A stretch of DNA of 29,337 nt from CBDHHC01 sp050633205 (GTDB lineage Bacteria > Pseudomonadota > Alphaproteobacteria > Rhizobiales > CBDHHC01). Within the stretch, counting starts at the first letter, position 1. The number at the start of each line of letters is the position of its first letter. Below are positions 7,777 to 15,203 of this stretch, piece by piece. Location: NCBI GenBank assembly GCA_050633205.1, contig JBOEGA010000042.1, positions 1-29,337 of the forward strand, given 5' to 3'. The position numbers and the translations under genes were made by a program. The notes under the pieces are model-generated. The model saw nothing but the letters and a program-made list of their open reading frames with translations. It had not been told where the DNA came from and searched no databases.

Positions 7777-8565
7777 TTATTGTACTATGACCATCCAGGA
7801 TATTCCGAATTTGTCTGTTACGGAGCCAAAGGCCGGTGAGAAGAATGTTTTGCCCATGGGCATCTGTATTTCACCTTCGTTTGCCAATCCATTGAACAGC
7901 TTATTTGCTTCTTCTTCATCTGATACTGTTAAGGAGAGCGACATGCAACCGAAGTCGAGTGGGCCTGATTTCATGCCGTCTGACATCATAATATCATTAC
8001 CGTTGATATGGAGGCTTGCGTGCATAATTTTGTCATCCAGGTCGGGTGATGTTTTTCCTTCGCCTGATTTTTCAGGGTTTTCACTGAAGCGCATCATCAT
8101 ATTTACTTTTGCATTCAGCGCTTTTTTATAATACTCGATTGCTTCTTCACAGCGACCACGGAAAAACAAATAGGGTTGTACGGTTTTTGTCTTTTCAGGC
8201 TGCATCTCCAGAATGTTTTCGAAGCCTCCGTAAATCATGCGTGCGCTATCAAAGGGCATGGGATTTGTTTCCGGATTGAAGCGGTCGTCAGTTTTCATAA
8301 GATCTTCCATCCGGCTCATGGCGGCATCACGTGTTGTCTTATCGGGCCATTCAATCCAGGCAAAGACAACACTCTCATTATCTTTTGCCTGTACTGCTTT
8401 CATGAAGTCAGTCTGTTTGCCTTTAGGTACGTCATCTCCCCAGCATTCGATGACACGGGTTGCGCCCTGTTCAATGAATAATCCATCTGCCTTGTTGGCG
8501 TGGTCTATAAATTTTTGTTTATTTTCAGCAGGAACAGCAATTACAAATCCATCAATATAGGTCAT
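7777..8565 (-). CDS. DUF1428 (YbaA-like) and PhnB-like VOC domain fusion protein
   Basis: Two small stand-alone families appear joined in one 262-residue chain. Residues 1 to about 115 match DUF1428/YbaA (YIDGFVIAVPAENKQKF at the start, IECWGDDVPKGKQTDF, MIYGGFENIL at the end). Residues about 125-262 match the PhnB/YjdN-like glyoxalase (VOC) fold (QPYLFFRGRCEEAIEYYKKAL, then the GNDIMMSDG and GKTFFSPAFGSVTDKFGISWMV segments). Both families have unknown or loosely defined activities; the C-terminal half was once called 3-demethylubiquinone methyltransferase-like, but no methyltransferase motif is present. I chose the ATG at 8565 because it has AGAGGA 7 nt upstream; a TTG two codons earlier is less likely. 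Confidence 0.85.
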   Translation of the reverse strand: MTYIDGFVIAVPAENKQKFIDHANKADGLFIEQGATRVIECWGDDVPKGKQTDFMKAVQAKDNESVVFAWIEWPDKTTRDAAMSRMEDLMKTDDRFNPETNPMPFDSARMIYGGFENILEMQPEKTKTVQPYLFFRGRCEEAIEYYKKALNAKVNMMMRFSENPEKSGEGKTSPDLDDKIMHASLHINGNDIMMSDGMKSGPLDFGCMSLSLTVSDEEEANKLFNGLANEGEIQMPMGKTFFSPAFGSVTDKFGISWMVIVQ

Positions 8566-8671
8566 ATCCAATTCCTCTTTAATTGAAATAAGTTATGCGT
8601 CATCATAGCGATTTCCAGCTAGAGATAAATTGATTTTTAAAGCCAGAATATGGTTGATGCTCATCTTCCTG

Positions 8672-9532
8672 TCAGGCAAAACGCTTTGCTCCGACAACGC
8701 AGAGGATTACAGCTACTGTAATTATGATCATTGCCCAGCCAACGGTTTCATGCAGGATCGTTGTTGCGAGTATCAGGCTGAAAAACGGCTGGAGTAGCTG
8801 CAGTTGTCCGACAGTTGCAATTCCTCCAAGGGCAAGGCCGCGATACCAGAATACGAAGCCGATAAGCATGCTGAGTACAGATACATAGGCAAGTCCAGCC
8901 CAGGCCGGGCGTCCGATATTTACGAAGGTTTCCGGGCTTGTGAATAATGCCAGGGTTGCCATGGCTGGAAGGGACAGGATCAGAGCCCATGAGATGACCT
9001 GCCAGCCACCGAGTGTGCGTGAGAGTTTTGCGCCTTCGGCATATCCAAGACCGCAAATTGCAATTGCACCGAGCATGTAGAGATTTCCAGCCAGTGATGT
9101 ATCAACTCCTCCGGTCATGGCAAAGCCTGCCACAAGGGCGCTGCCTATAAGTGCGAATACCCAGAAAGCGGGGTGTGGCTGTTCTCCGGCGCGTAATACA
9201 CCAAAGATAGCCGTAGAAAGAGGCAGCAGTCCTATGAATACAGTTGAGTAGGCTGATGTTACATGCTGGAGTGCAAGTGCTGTCAGGAGGGGGAAGCCTA
9301 TGACTACGCCAATGCTAACAAGGAACAGTGAGAGTAACTGATCACTATCGGGCCGTTTTTGCCTGAAGGCCAGTAATAGCAGAGTTCCCAGTAATGCGGC
9401 AATGGTTGCCCGGATTGAAGTCAAAAATAATGGATCAAAATCCATAACTGCTACACGTGTTGCGGGCAGGGAACCGCTGAAAATCAGCATTCCCAGAAAA
9501 CCGTTTATCCATCCGCTATTAATATTATTCAT
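8672..9532 (-). CDS. EamA/DMT-family membrane exporter
   Basis: This 286-residue protein has about ten hydrophobic helices in two EamA repeats (roughly residues 8-137 and 150-284), the standard drug/metabolite transporter layout. Helix 3-4 contains ALQHVTSAYSTVFIGLLPLSTAIFG and the second repeat VLSMLIGFVFWYRGLALGGIATVGQLQLLQPFFSL, both typical of this family. Relatives export amino acids or other metabolites. It is transcribed away from the MocR-type regulator across an 91-bp gap; DMT exporters paired with MocR regulators are a common arrangement, suggesting a PLP-reactive amine or amino acid as inducer (inference). AAGGTGA precedes the ATG at 9532. Confidence 0.88.
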   Translation of the reverse strand: MNNINSGWINGFLGMLIFSGSLPATRVAVMDFDPLFLTSIRATIAALLGTLLLLAFRQKRPDSDQLLSLFLVSIGVVIGFPLLTALALQHVTSAYSTVFIGLLPLSTAIFGVLRAGEQPHPAFWVFALIGSALVAGFAMTGGVDTSLAGNLYMLGAIAICGLGYAEGAKLSRTLGGWQVISWALILSLPAMATLALFTSPETFVNIGRPAWAGLAYVSVLSMLIGFVFWYRGLALGGIATVGQLQLLQPFFSLILATTILHETVGWAMIIITVAVILCVVGAKRFA

Positions 9533-9591
9533 TATCTATCACCTTTTTTTGCGTTTATGGCTTGCAAAAGGGCGATATTCCAGAGACACTG

Positions 9592-9634
9592 CAGTACAAT
9601 TTATATAAACTGTATTGGTACATATGACAGTACA
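9592..9634. promoter_or_regulatory. Putative MocR operator/promoter region
   Basis: In the divergent region, CAGTACA occurs twice as direct repeats (9592-9598 and 9628-9634), with the dyad TGTATTGGTACA (9611-9622) and a TATATAAA box (9602-9609) between them. MocR regulators often bind paired repeats of this size; the assignment is positional inference. Confidence 0.4.
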
Positions 9635-11030
9635 CATTAAAGAGATAAAGAACAGAGAGAGCACGCTTACCGAGCGGGTGATGGATGAAATACGCGACCG
9701 GATTGACAGCCACAGGCAGTTGCCGGGGACTAAACTTCCATCAATACGGAAGTTTGCCGAGGTTATGCGGGTTTCCAAATCCACTGTGGTTGATGCTTAT
9801 GACAGGCTTGCCGCAGAGGGGATTATACAGGCGCGGAAAGGTTCCGGGTTTTATGTGACCGGGCATCTGCCTCCGCTGACACTGTCAAAAATTGGTCCCT
9901 GTCCCGAGCGTGTTGTTGACCCTCTCTGGGTCTCGCGGCAGTCGCTGGATGCAGAAGATGAGGTTCTGAAGCCGGGATGTGGATGGTTACCGGCGGACTG
10001 GATGCCTCAGGATGCTATTCGCCGGGCTCTTCGTACTCTTTCACGATCAGAGAATCCTGTGCTGGTGGAGTATGGGACACCTCACGGGTTTACACCGTTG
10101 AGAGAGTTTCTGGTCAGACGGATGGCCAATCATGGTATCGAGGCCGGACTGGATCAGGTTATATTAACGGAGTCCGGGACGCAGGCTATTGACTTGCTGT
10201 TTCGCTTTTTTATAGAGCCAGGTGATACGGTGCTGGTTGATGATCCGTGTTATTTTAACTTTCATGCGATGTTAAAGGCGCATCGGGCTAATGTTGTCAG
10301 TGTGCCCTATACTGCCAATGGCCCTGATCTTGATGTTTTTCAGAAGGTACTGGCTGAGAGTAAGCCGCGGCTCTATATCACCAATTCAGGGGTGCATAAC
10401 CCTACCGGGGCTTCGCTTTCCCCCGCTGTTGCCCACCATCTTCTCAAGCTGGCAGAAGAGTCTGATATTGTTATTATTGAAGATGACATATTTTCTGAGT
10501 TTGAGGATATTCCAACACCACGGCTTGCGGCATTCGACGGGTTAAATCAGGTTGTTCATATTGGCAGTTTTTCCAAAACGTTATCTGCTGCCAGCCGTTG
10601 CGGGTATATGGCTGTCAGGCCGGACTGGGTGGAGGGGCTGATTGATTTAAAGATTGCTACTTCATTCGGTGGTGGGTCTTTTGCGGCTGAACTCGCATGG
10701 CGTGTTCTGAGAGATGGTTCCTACAGAAAGCATATTGATGATCTGCGAGTGAGACTATCTCAGGCGCGGGGGAGGGCATCAGGGCGATTGAAAGGAATTG
10801 GCATTAATCCATGGATTACGCCTCAGGCAGGTATGTTTCTGTGGTGTACATTGCCGGGAAATCTGGATGCGGCTGATGTAGCGAAAAAAGCATTGGTTAA
10901 GGATATAGTCCTTGCCCCGGGTAATGTGTTCAGCCTTTCAGGCTCTGCTAACCAGTTTCTGCGTTTCAATGTTACTCAATGTTCTTCACCGAGAATTTTT
11001 GAGGTTTTGCAGGATATTATTTCGGGTTAG
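9624..11030 (+). CDS. MocR/PdxR-type regulator (GntR helix-turn-helix fused to class I aminotransferase fold)
   Basis: This 468-residue chimeric regulator has an N-terminal winged helix (about residues 8-75) with LPSIRKFAEVMRVSKSTVVDAYDRLAAEG, the GntR/MocR DNA-binding signature. The large C-terminal aminotransferase-like domain contains GTPHGFTPLREFL, HNPTGASLS and the PLP-lysine motif SFSKTL (K318). Such proteins bind PLP or a PLP adduct and switch expression of an adjacent gene, here probably the divergent DMT exporter. The ATG at 9624 is chosen; a TTG three codons earlier is less likely. No ribosome-binding site is evident, and a TATATAAA box lies about 15 bp upstream, so a very short leader is possible. 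Catalytic transamination is not expected. Confidence 0.9.
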   Translation: MTVHIKEIKNRESTLTERVMDEIRDRIDSHRQLPGTKLPSIRKFAEVMRVSKSTVVDAYDRLAAEGIIQARKGSGFYVTGHLPPLTLSKIGPCPERVVDPLWVSRQSLDAEDEVLKPGCGWLPADWMPQDAIRRALRTLSRSENPVLVEYGTPHGFTPLREFLVRRMANHGIEAGLDQVILTESGTQAIDLLFRFFIEPGDTVLVDDPCYFNFHAMLKAHRANVVSVPYTANGPDLDVFQKVLAESKPRLYITNSGVHNPTGASLSPAVAHHLLKLAEESDIVIIEDDIFSEFEDIPTPRLAAFDGLNQVVHIGSFSKTLSAASRCGYMAVRPDWVEGLIDLKIATSFGGGSFAAELAWRVLRDGSYRKHIDDLRVRLSQARGRASGRLKGIGINPWITPQAGMFLWCTLPGNLDAADVAKKALVKDIVLAPGNVFSLSGSANQFLRFNVTQCSSPRIFEVLQDIISG

Positions 11031-11139
11031 AGGGAGTAATTTTAAGGGCCTATAAAATTTAAACCTGTGTTTCAGGAACATTTAATGCGCTTTTGCTAAA
11101 GTGTTTCCTGTCAGGGTTATGGATTTTGAGGTTATGAGT

Positions 11140-12093
11140 ATGAGACGTTTTCTAACTGGTTTTGCTTTGTTTCTGTTTGTCGGGTGCTACGCTGTTTCAC
11201 TACAGGCTGCAGAGGTTCTGGTGGTTACATGGGCTGGTAAGTTTCCTTCCGAGGTTGCTTTTGAAAAGCGCCTGAAAGAACTTAAGCCGGGGGTTAAATT
11301 TCGTTATATTGATGCGGAAAGAAACAAGTCTGTTCTGGCCAAGAAACTTCGTGAACTTGATCTGAATTCAGTGGATCTGGTGTATACATTTGGTACAACA
11401 GGAGCAAAAATTGTTAAGCAATATCTGAATGGCAAGAAGCCTCATGTTTTTAATGTGGTTTCAGCACCTGTCCTTTCGAGAGTTGCAACTTCAATTGAGA
11501 AGCCGGGAAATAATATTACCGGTGCCCGTCTGTTATCAGATCTGAATGAGCAGTTTGAGATATTAGGAAAGCTCCGGGATTATAAAAGCATTGCTATCTG
11601 GTTTGATCCGAGAGAGAAGCAGAACGGGGTTCTTCTTCCTCAAATCAAGAAAATTGTGAAAAAGAAAGGCGCCAGCATTTCTCTTTTCAGAATGGTGCCC
11701 GGGCAGGATGGTTTTGATGCATTTCTGAAGGATGCCTCAACGAAAACGAATAAGCTTGATGCTCTTTATATTATTGGTGGTGCATCTTTTCATAAATTGC
11801 AAAAGAAATTACATGAACATCTGGAACCATCACTTCTGGTGATGGGCGTTACAAAGCCATTTGTAGCAGGTGGTTCTACTATTGCGCTGGGAGCAAGCCT
11901 GGTTGAACGCGGTCAGGCGGTTGCAGAGCAGGCAAATAAAATTCTTGGGGGAACTGCAGCAGGAGACATTCCTGTTAGTCTTGTTACCAAGAAGAATGCT
12001 ATTCTGTTTGTGAATAAAGCCAAGATGGCAAGTGCCGGTCTGAAGGGGCTGGATACACTCGGTGTTAAAGTCGAGTATGTTGAAGGGAAGTAA
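11140..12093 (+). CDS. Periplasmic ABC-type substrate-binding protein (PF04392-like)
   Basis: This 317-residue secreted protein has a clear signal peptide (basic MRRF, hydrophobic core to about residue 17, cleavage around LQAAE at 22-24). The mature part is a two-lobed binding fold of the ABC_sub_bind family (LVYTFGTTGAKIVKQY, HVFNVVSAPVLSRVATSIEKPGNNITGARL, then KPFVAGGSTIALGASLVERGQAVAEQANKILGG). I chose the third ATG (11140) because GAGG lies 8 nt upstream and it places the signal peptide at the N-terminus; longer frames start at 11101. No permease or ATPase gene is adjacent, so it is an orphan binding protein, perhaps serving a sensor or a distant transporter. Ligand unknown. Confidence 0.8.
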   Translation: MRRFLTGFALFLFVGCYAVSLQAAEVLVVTWAGKFPSEVAFEKRLKELKPGVKFRYIDAERNKSVLAKKLRELDLNSVDLVYTFGTTGAKIVKQYLNGKKPHVFNVVSAPVLSRVATSIEKPGNNITGARLLSDLNEQFEILGKLRDYKSIAIWFDPREKQNGVLLPQIKKIVKKKGASISLFRMVPGQDGFDAFLKDASTKTNKLDALYIIGGASFHKLQKKLHEHLEPSLLVMGVTKPFVAGGSTIALGASLVERGQAVAEQANKILGGTAAGDIPVSLVTKKNAILFVNKAKMASAGLKGLDTLGVKVEYVEGK

Positions 12094-12102
12094 GTCCCGA
12101 CT

Positions 12103-12744
12103 TCAGTTGTATTGCAAGTTGAACCAGTCCAAAATCTCATTGGGCTGGTTTATTAATTGTGTCGGGCCTGCTGTGCGGAGGGCCTGAGTTGTTGCATATC
12201 CCCATGTGACAGCTATGCTGCTCACTCCTGCAGAGTTTGCGGCTTCTATATCCCTGATTTCATCGCCTATCGAGGTTGTTTTTCCTGGTGAAGAATTGCA
12301 GCTTTTGATTGTCCCTTTTATTTTGGCTGTTTTTCCAAACAGGGATGCTCCGGTCGCAAAATGTTCTACCATTCCAGACAGTTCATCTCCGATTACATGA
12401 CGAATATTCTGTTCTGAGTTGGAACTTACAATTGCTATTGAAATATTATGTTTTTTCAGGCTGTTCCAGATATCAGAAACCCATGGGAAAAGGCTGATCT
12501 GATCGATATGATCTGCAGCCAGCTTACGGAGGTCATTTGCTATTATGGGGATTTTCCAGAGGGGGATACCGAGGTGAGATATTATTTTCTGTGTTGTGTA
12601 GCCACGGAGTAATTCCCGTTCTTCCTCAGATATGTGAGGGAAGCCATGCTTTTCAGCAATGTCATTCATTATGCTGAAGAACCAGCCTGCACTGTCTGCA
12701 ATCGTACCGTCAAAGTCAAAAATTGCCAGATCCTGCTGTGCCAC
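12103..12744 (-). CDS. HAD-superfamily hydrolase (phosphoglycolate phosphatase-like)
   Basis: This 213-residue phosphatase carries the HAD motifs in order: FDFDGTIADS with nucleophile D10 and acid D12, a helical type-1 cap (about residues 18-85), IVSSNSEQN (motif II Ser), a motif III Lys near GKTAKIKG, and SIGDEIRDIEAA (motif IV acids). Relatives dephosphorylate phosphoglycolate or other small phosphate esters. The precise substrate cannot be determined. It ends only 9 bp from the convergent binding-protein gene. A GNAT gene lies 65 bp upstream on the same strand, so the two may be co-transcribed. Confidence 0.83.
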   Translation of the reverse strand: MAQQDLAIFDFDGTIADSAGWFFSIMNDIAEKHGFPHISEEERELLRGYTTQKIISHLGIPLWKIPIIANDLRKLAADHIDQISLFPWVSDIWNSLKKHNISIAIVSSNSEQNIRHVIGDELSGMVEHFATGASLFGKTAKIKGTIKSCNSSPGKTTSIGDEIRDIEAANSAGVSSIAVTWGYATTQALRTAGPTQLINQPNEILDWFNLQYN

Positions 12745-12773
12745 TGGTATGTCTCCCGTTTGAGCTCAGGTAT

Positions 12774-12797
12774 GGGCACTCTGTTTCCAGAGTACCC
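12774..12797 (-). terminator. Hairpin between GNAT and HAD genes
   Basis: GGGCACTCTG/CAGAGTACCC forms a 10-bp stem with one mismatch and a TTTC loop, 12 bases after the GNAT stop. No T-run follows on the minus strand. It may attenuate or end the GNAT transcript before the HAD gene. Confidence 0.35.
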
Positions 12798-12809
12798 AAA
12801 GTGTTGTGA

Positions 12810-13238
12810 TTATTCCGGGCTGTAAGTCATTGTTATTGTCGCCTGACCTGAGGCTTCGTGTATGAACTCACCGGATTTTATAAACCCGTAAGATTTATAA
12901 AAATGCTGCCCGATCTTGTTTTCTTTGAAAACTTCTACCTTTAAAGGACCTTTTTCTGCAACGGCTTTATCAGTTAATCCGCGACCAAAGCCTTTACCGT
13001 GGTATTCCGGATCAAGGAACAGGCCACCGATTTCATTTTCTATCAGAGAGATGAAACCAATAACTTTGCCGTCTATTTCCTGAACCCATGTTTCTGCGAA
13101 TGACAGATAAATATTGCGGAGGTTACTTTCCTCTTTTGTCAGGAATTCTTCACTTAGAAAGGGATGGGCCAATCTGCTGGCTTTATACCATGAGGTAACT
13201 ACGGCTTCTATATCTGTATTATTGTATTTTCTGATCAT
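12810..13238 (-). CDS. GNAT-family N-acetyltransferase (YjaB-like)
   Basis: This 142-residue single-domain acetyltransferase has the acetyl-CoA pyrophosphate loop visible as LFLDPEYHGKGFGRGL (residues 73-88), followed by the C-terminal KVEVFKENKIGQHFYKSYGF segment. Overall sequence style resembles E. coli YjaB (SRLAHPFLSEEF near the N-terminus, VIGFISL in the central strand). The acceptor substrate is unknown. It lies upstream of the HAD phosphatase on the same strand, separated by a hairpin. No strong ribosome-binding site is seen before the ATG at 13238. Confidence 0.85.
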   Translation of the reverse strand: MIRKYNNTDIEAVVTSWYKASRLAHPFLSEEFLTKEESNLRNIYLSFAETWVQEIDGKVIGFISLIENEIGGLFLDPEYHGKGFGRGLTDKAVAEKGPLKVEVFKENKIGQHFYKSYGFIKSGEFIHEASGQATITMTYSPE

Positions 13239-13322
13239 TGTCAGATGGATCTTTCATGTACTGGCTGCCATTTTTTATGGAGCCATATTGATATTTTCAG
13301 GGAGGGCATGACAACGGGCTGC

Positions 13323-13355
13323 TTCGTCAGTGACGAACAGTTTTCCGTTTTTCCT
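13323..13355 (+). terminator. Small stem-loop followed by T-rich tract (orphan)
   Basis: TTCGTC/GACGAA with a 3-nt loop (13323-13337) precedes GTTTTCCGTTTTT on the plus strand. Both flanking genes are on the minus strand, so if this is a terminator it would belong to an unannotated plus-strand transcript. Weak call. Confidence 0.2.
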
Positions 13356-13477
13356 GCGAGGGGAGCATTTGCTACCCCAATATCAACGATTCATAAAATC
13401 TCCGGTTATATGAATTTTTAATTTAATTCCAGAAGCCGGGGTGGTCAAGCTAATAGATATGACGTGATGCCCGTGAT

Positions 13478-14029
13478 CTAATTGCCTTTGCGCCTTTTTG
13501 CCAGTTCCCTGTACAGGGCTTCGGGGCTTACTGCTAATTGTGCCGCAATATTTTTCCATTGCCCTTTGGGGGGAAGCTCTCTGTTATTCCAGTCCTGCCA
13601 GCAGTCAAGGCGTTCGGTTACAGTTTTGCGGGAGAGAGTTTCGGAGCGATAGCGGGCGGATTGAACTTCGGCTGCCAGGTAAGCCGACCACATGTTCGAG
13701 AGATCAGGGTTATTGCGGATCAGTTTCAGGAAGGCTGTTTTTGGTAATTCATGTACTTTTGATGTTTGTTCAGCAATTGCATCACAGTGGTAGGTGTCAG
13801 AGTAAACAGATGCTTCTGCAATAAAAGTCATTTCTGCGGCGCGCTGGAGAGTTATTGAAGTTCCATTCTGCTGGTAACGAATTAATTCTATTAATCCGTT
13901 TTCAATCACGTAAACAGTGCAAACAGGGGCATTGCGGTGAAAGAGGTAGCTGCCCTTTTTCAACGTTCTGACAGTTTCAGCTTTTGTAATAAACAGCCTG
14001 ATAAAATCTCCAAACATGATCATTATCAT
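13478..14029 (-). CDS. Crp/Fnr-like transcriptional regulator
   Basis: This protein of about 183 residues has a cyclic-nucleotide-binding-like beta roll (LKKGSYLFHRNAPVCTVYVIENGLIELIRYQQNGTSITLQ). It ends in a winged helix-turn-helix (QWKNIAAQLAVSPEALYRELAKRRK). It lacks the cysteine cluster of Fnr, and the usual cAMP-binding RxS motif is not evident, so its ligand is unclear. Several Met codons near the start (14029, 14023, 14017) are possible; longer frames reach 14086 but would overlap the divergent gene. It is transcribed away from the metal-sensor-like gene across a gap of under 70 bp, so it probably controls that gene and itself. Confidence 0.75.
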   Translation of the reverse strand: MIMIMFGDFIRLFITKAETVRTLKKGSYLFHRNAPVCTVYVIENGLIELIRYQQNGTSITLQRAAEMTFIAEASVYSDTYHCDAIAEQTSKVHELPKTAFLKLIRNNPDLSNMWSAYLAAEVQSARYRSETLSRKTVTERLDCWQDWNNRELPPKGQWKNIAAQLAVSPEALYRELAKRRKGN

Positions 14030-14096
14030 ATAGCAGCAGCCCTGTAATATGGCAATATTTTGGTGAAAAGTCTGGATGTTTATCAAGGAAAAACAA

Positions 14097-14663
14097 ATGG
14101 CAAGATTGTTTTGTGTGCTTTTGATCGTTGTATATGTGAGTGGGGTTCAGGCAAGTGATACTCAACCTTCTTATAAGTCTGTTTATGCGGGGCAGGAGGC
14201 GCGGGAAATAAAAAGTCTTTCGGCCAAGGATATTGCCATACTGAAGCGAGGCGGCGGGTGGGGATTTGCCAGAGCTGCCGAGCTTAACGGAATGCCGGGG
14301 CCGGTACATGTACTGGAGCTTAAGCAGAAACTGGGACTTGGTAATACTCAAATTTCTAAAATTACAGAAATCTATGAGGATATGAGAGTGAATGCAGTTG
14401 AGCAGGGGAAGGTATTTATTGCACTGGAGAGAGAGCTGGAGGTGTTGTTTCGCAATAATACGGTTACAGAGGAGAGGCTGGAGCAGGCCTTAAATAAAAT
14501 TGCGCAGGTCAGAGCTGCTCTGAGATATATTCATCTTGCAGCTCATTTGAAGGTTGCTGGTATTCTGAGACCAGAGCAAGTCAGGCACTATAATATTCTG
14601 CGTGGTTATACAGGGAAAAAGAGCGGTGACAAGGATGTGCGGGGTTCACATCATGGGCATTAA
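14097..14663 (+). CDS. Periplasmic Spy/CpxP-like metal-sensor family protein
   Basis: This 188-residue secreted protein has an N-terminal signal peptide (MARLFCVLLIVVYVSGVQAS). The mature part has the motif GWGFARAAELNGMPGPVHVLEL, seen in periplasmic heavy-metal-sensor-like proteins, and is otherwise helical with heptad-like spacing (about residues 70-150), as in Spy/CpxP helical hairpins. The C-terminus ends SHHGH, which could bind metal. The ATG at 14097 has AAGGA 7 nt upstream; an earlier ATG at 14076 would add seven residues. Divergent from the Crp-like regulator. A role in envelope metal or stress response is inferred, not shown. Confidence 0.7.
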   Translation: MARLFCVLLIVVYVSGVQASDTQPSYKSVYAGQEAREIKSLSAKDIAILKRGGGWGFARAAELNGMPGPVHVLELKQKLGLGNTQISKITEIYEDMRVNAVEQGKVFIALERELEVLFRNNTVTEERLEQALNKIAQVRAALRYIHLAAHLKVAGILRPEQVRHYNILRGYTGKKSGDKDVRGSHHGH

Positions 14664-14782
14664 TATACAGGTACAGGCGAGGTAATATAGAGCTTCTCTT
14701 CGGGTTATGGATATGCCATATAGTGGTTTCTTTTACGGGAATAACCTCATAACGGGTTTAATATATAAGGGAAACAACGAGT

Positions 14783-15127
14783 ATGAGTGAAACGCCAGAT
14801 TGCGTGCAATGCGGTTCATCCTATGTATATGAGGACCGGGGGATGTTTAACTGCCCGGAGTGTGCTCATGAGTGGTCGAAAGACAGTGTGCCGGGTGCCG
14901 ATGGCGGACAGGTTATTCGTGATGCCAACGGGACGGTGCTGAATGATGGAGATACTGTTTCTGTTATTAAAGACCTGAAAGTCAAAGGTTCATCCTCTGT
15001 TGTCAAGGTCGGTACAAAAGTCAAGAATATCCGTCTTGTTGATGGTGATCATGACATTGATTGCAAAATTCCCGGTGTAGGGGCTATGGGGCTGAAGTCT
15101 GAGTTTGTAAAGAAAGTGGTGGAATAG
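14783..15127 (+). CDS. yjdM: PhnA/YjdM zinc-ribbon protein
   Basis: This 114-residue protein has the family's normal length. The N-terminal zinc ribbon shows C7-x2-C10 (CVQCGSSY) and C24-x2-C27 (CPEC). The C-terminal beta barrel contains VIRDANGTVLNDGDTVSVIKDLKVKGSS, the PhnA signature, and the IRLVDGDHDIDCKIPGVGAMGLKSEFVKK ending. Despite its name it is not established as a phosphonate-degrading enzyme; no phn genes are nearby, although a PhnB-like domain occurs at 7777-8565. Preceded by GGGAAACAACGAGT just before the ATG. Confidence 0.92.
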   Translation: MSETPDCVQCGSSYVYEDRGMFNCPECAHEWSKDSVPGADGGQVIRDANGTVLNDGDTVSVIKDLKVKGSSSVVKVGTKVKNIRLVDGDHDIDCKIPGVGAMGLKSEFVKKVVE

Positions 15128-15203
15128 AAGGGAAGTCTTTTTATTGTGCGGTATATCTGTTGTATGTATTCAGCCGAAAGCGGGAAGAATAAGGTAGAAC
15201 AGG

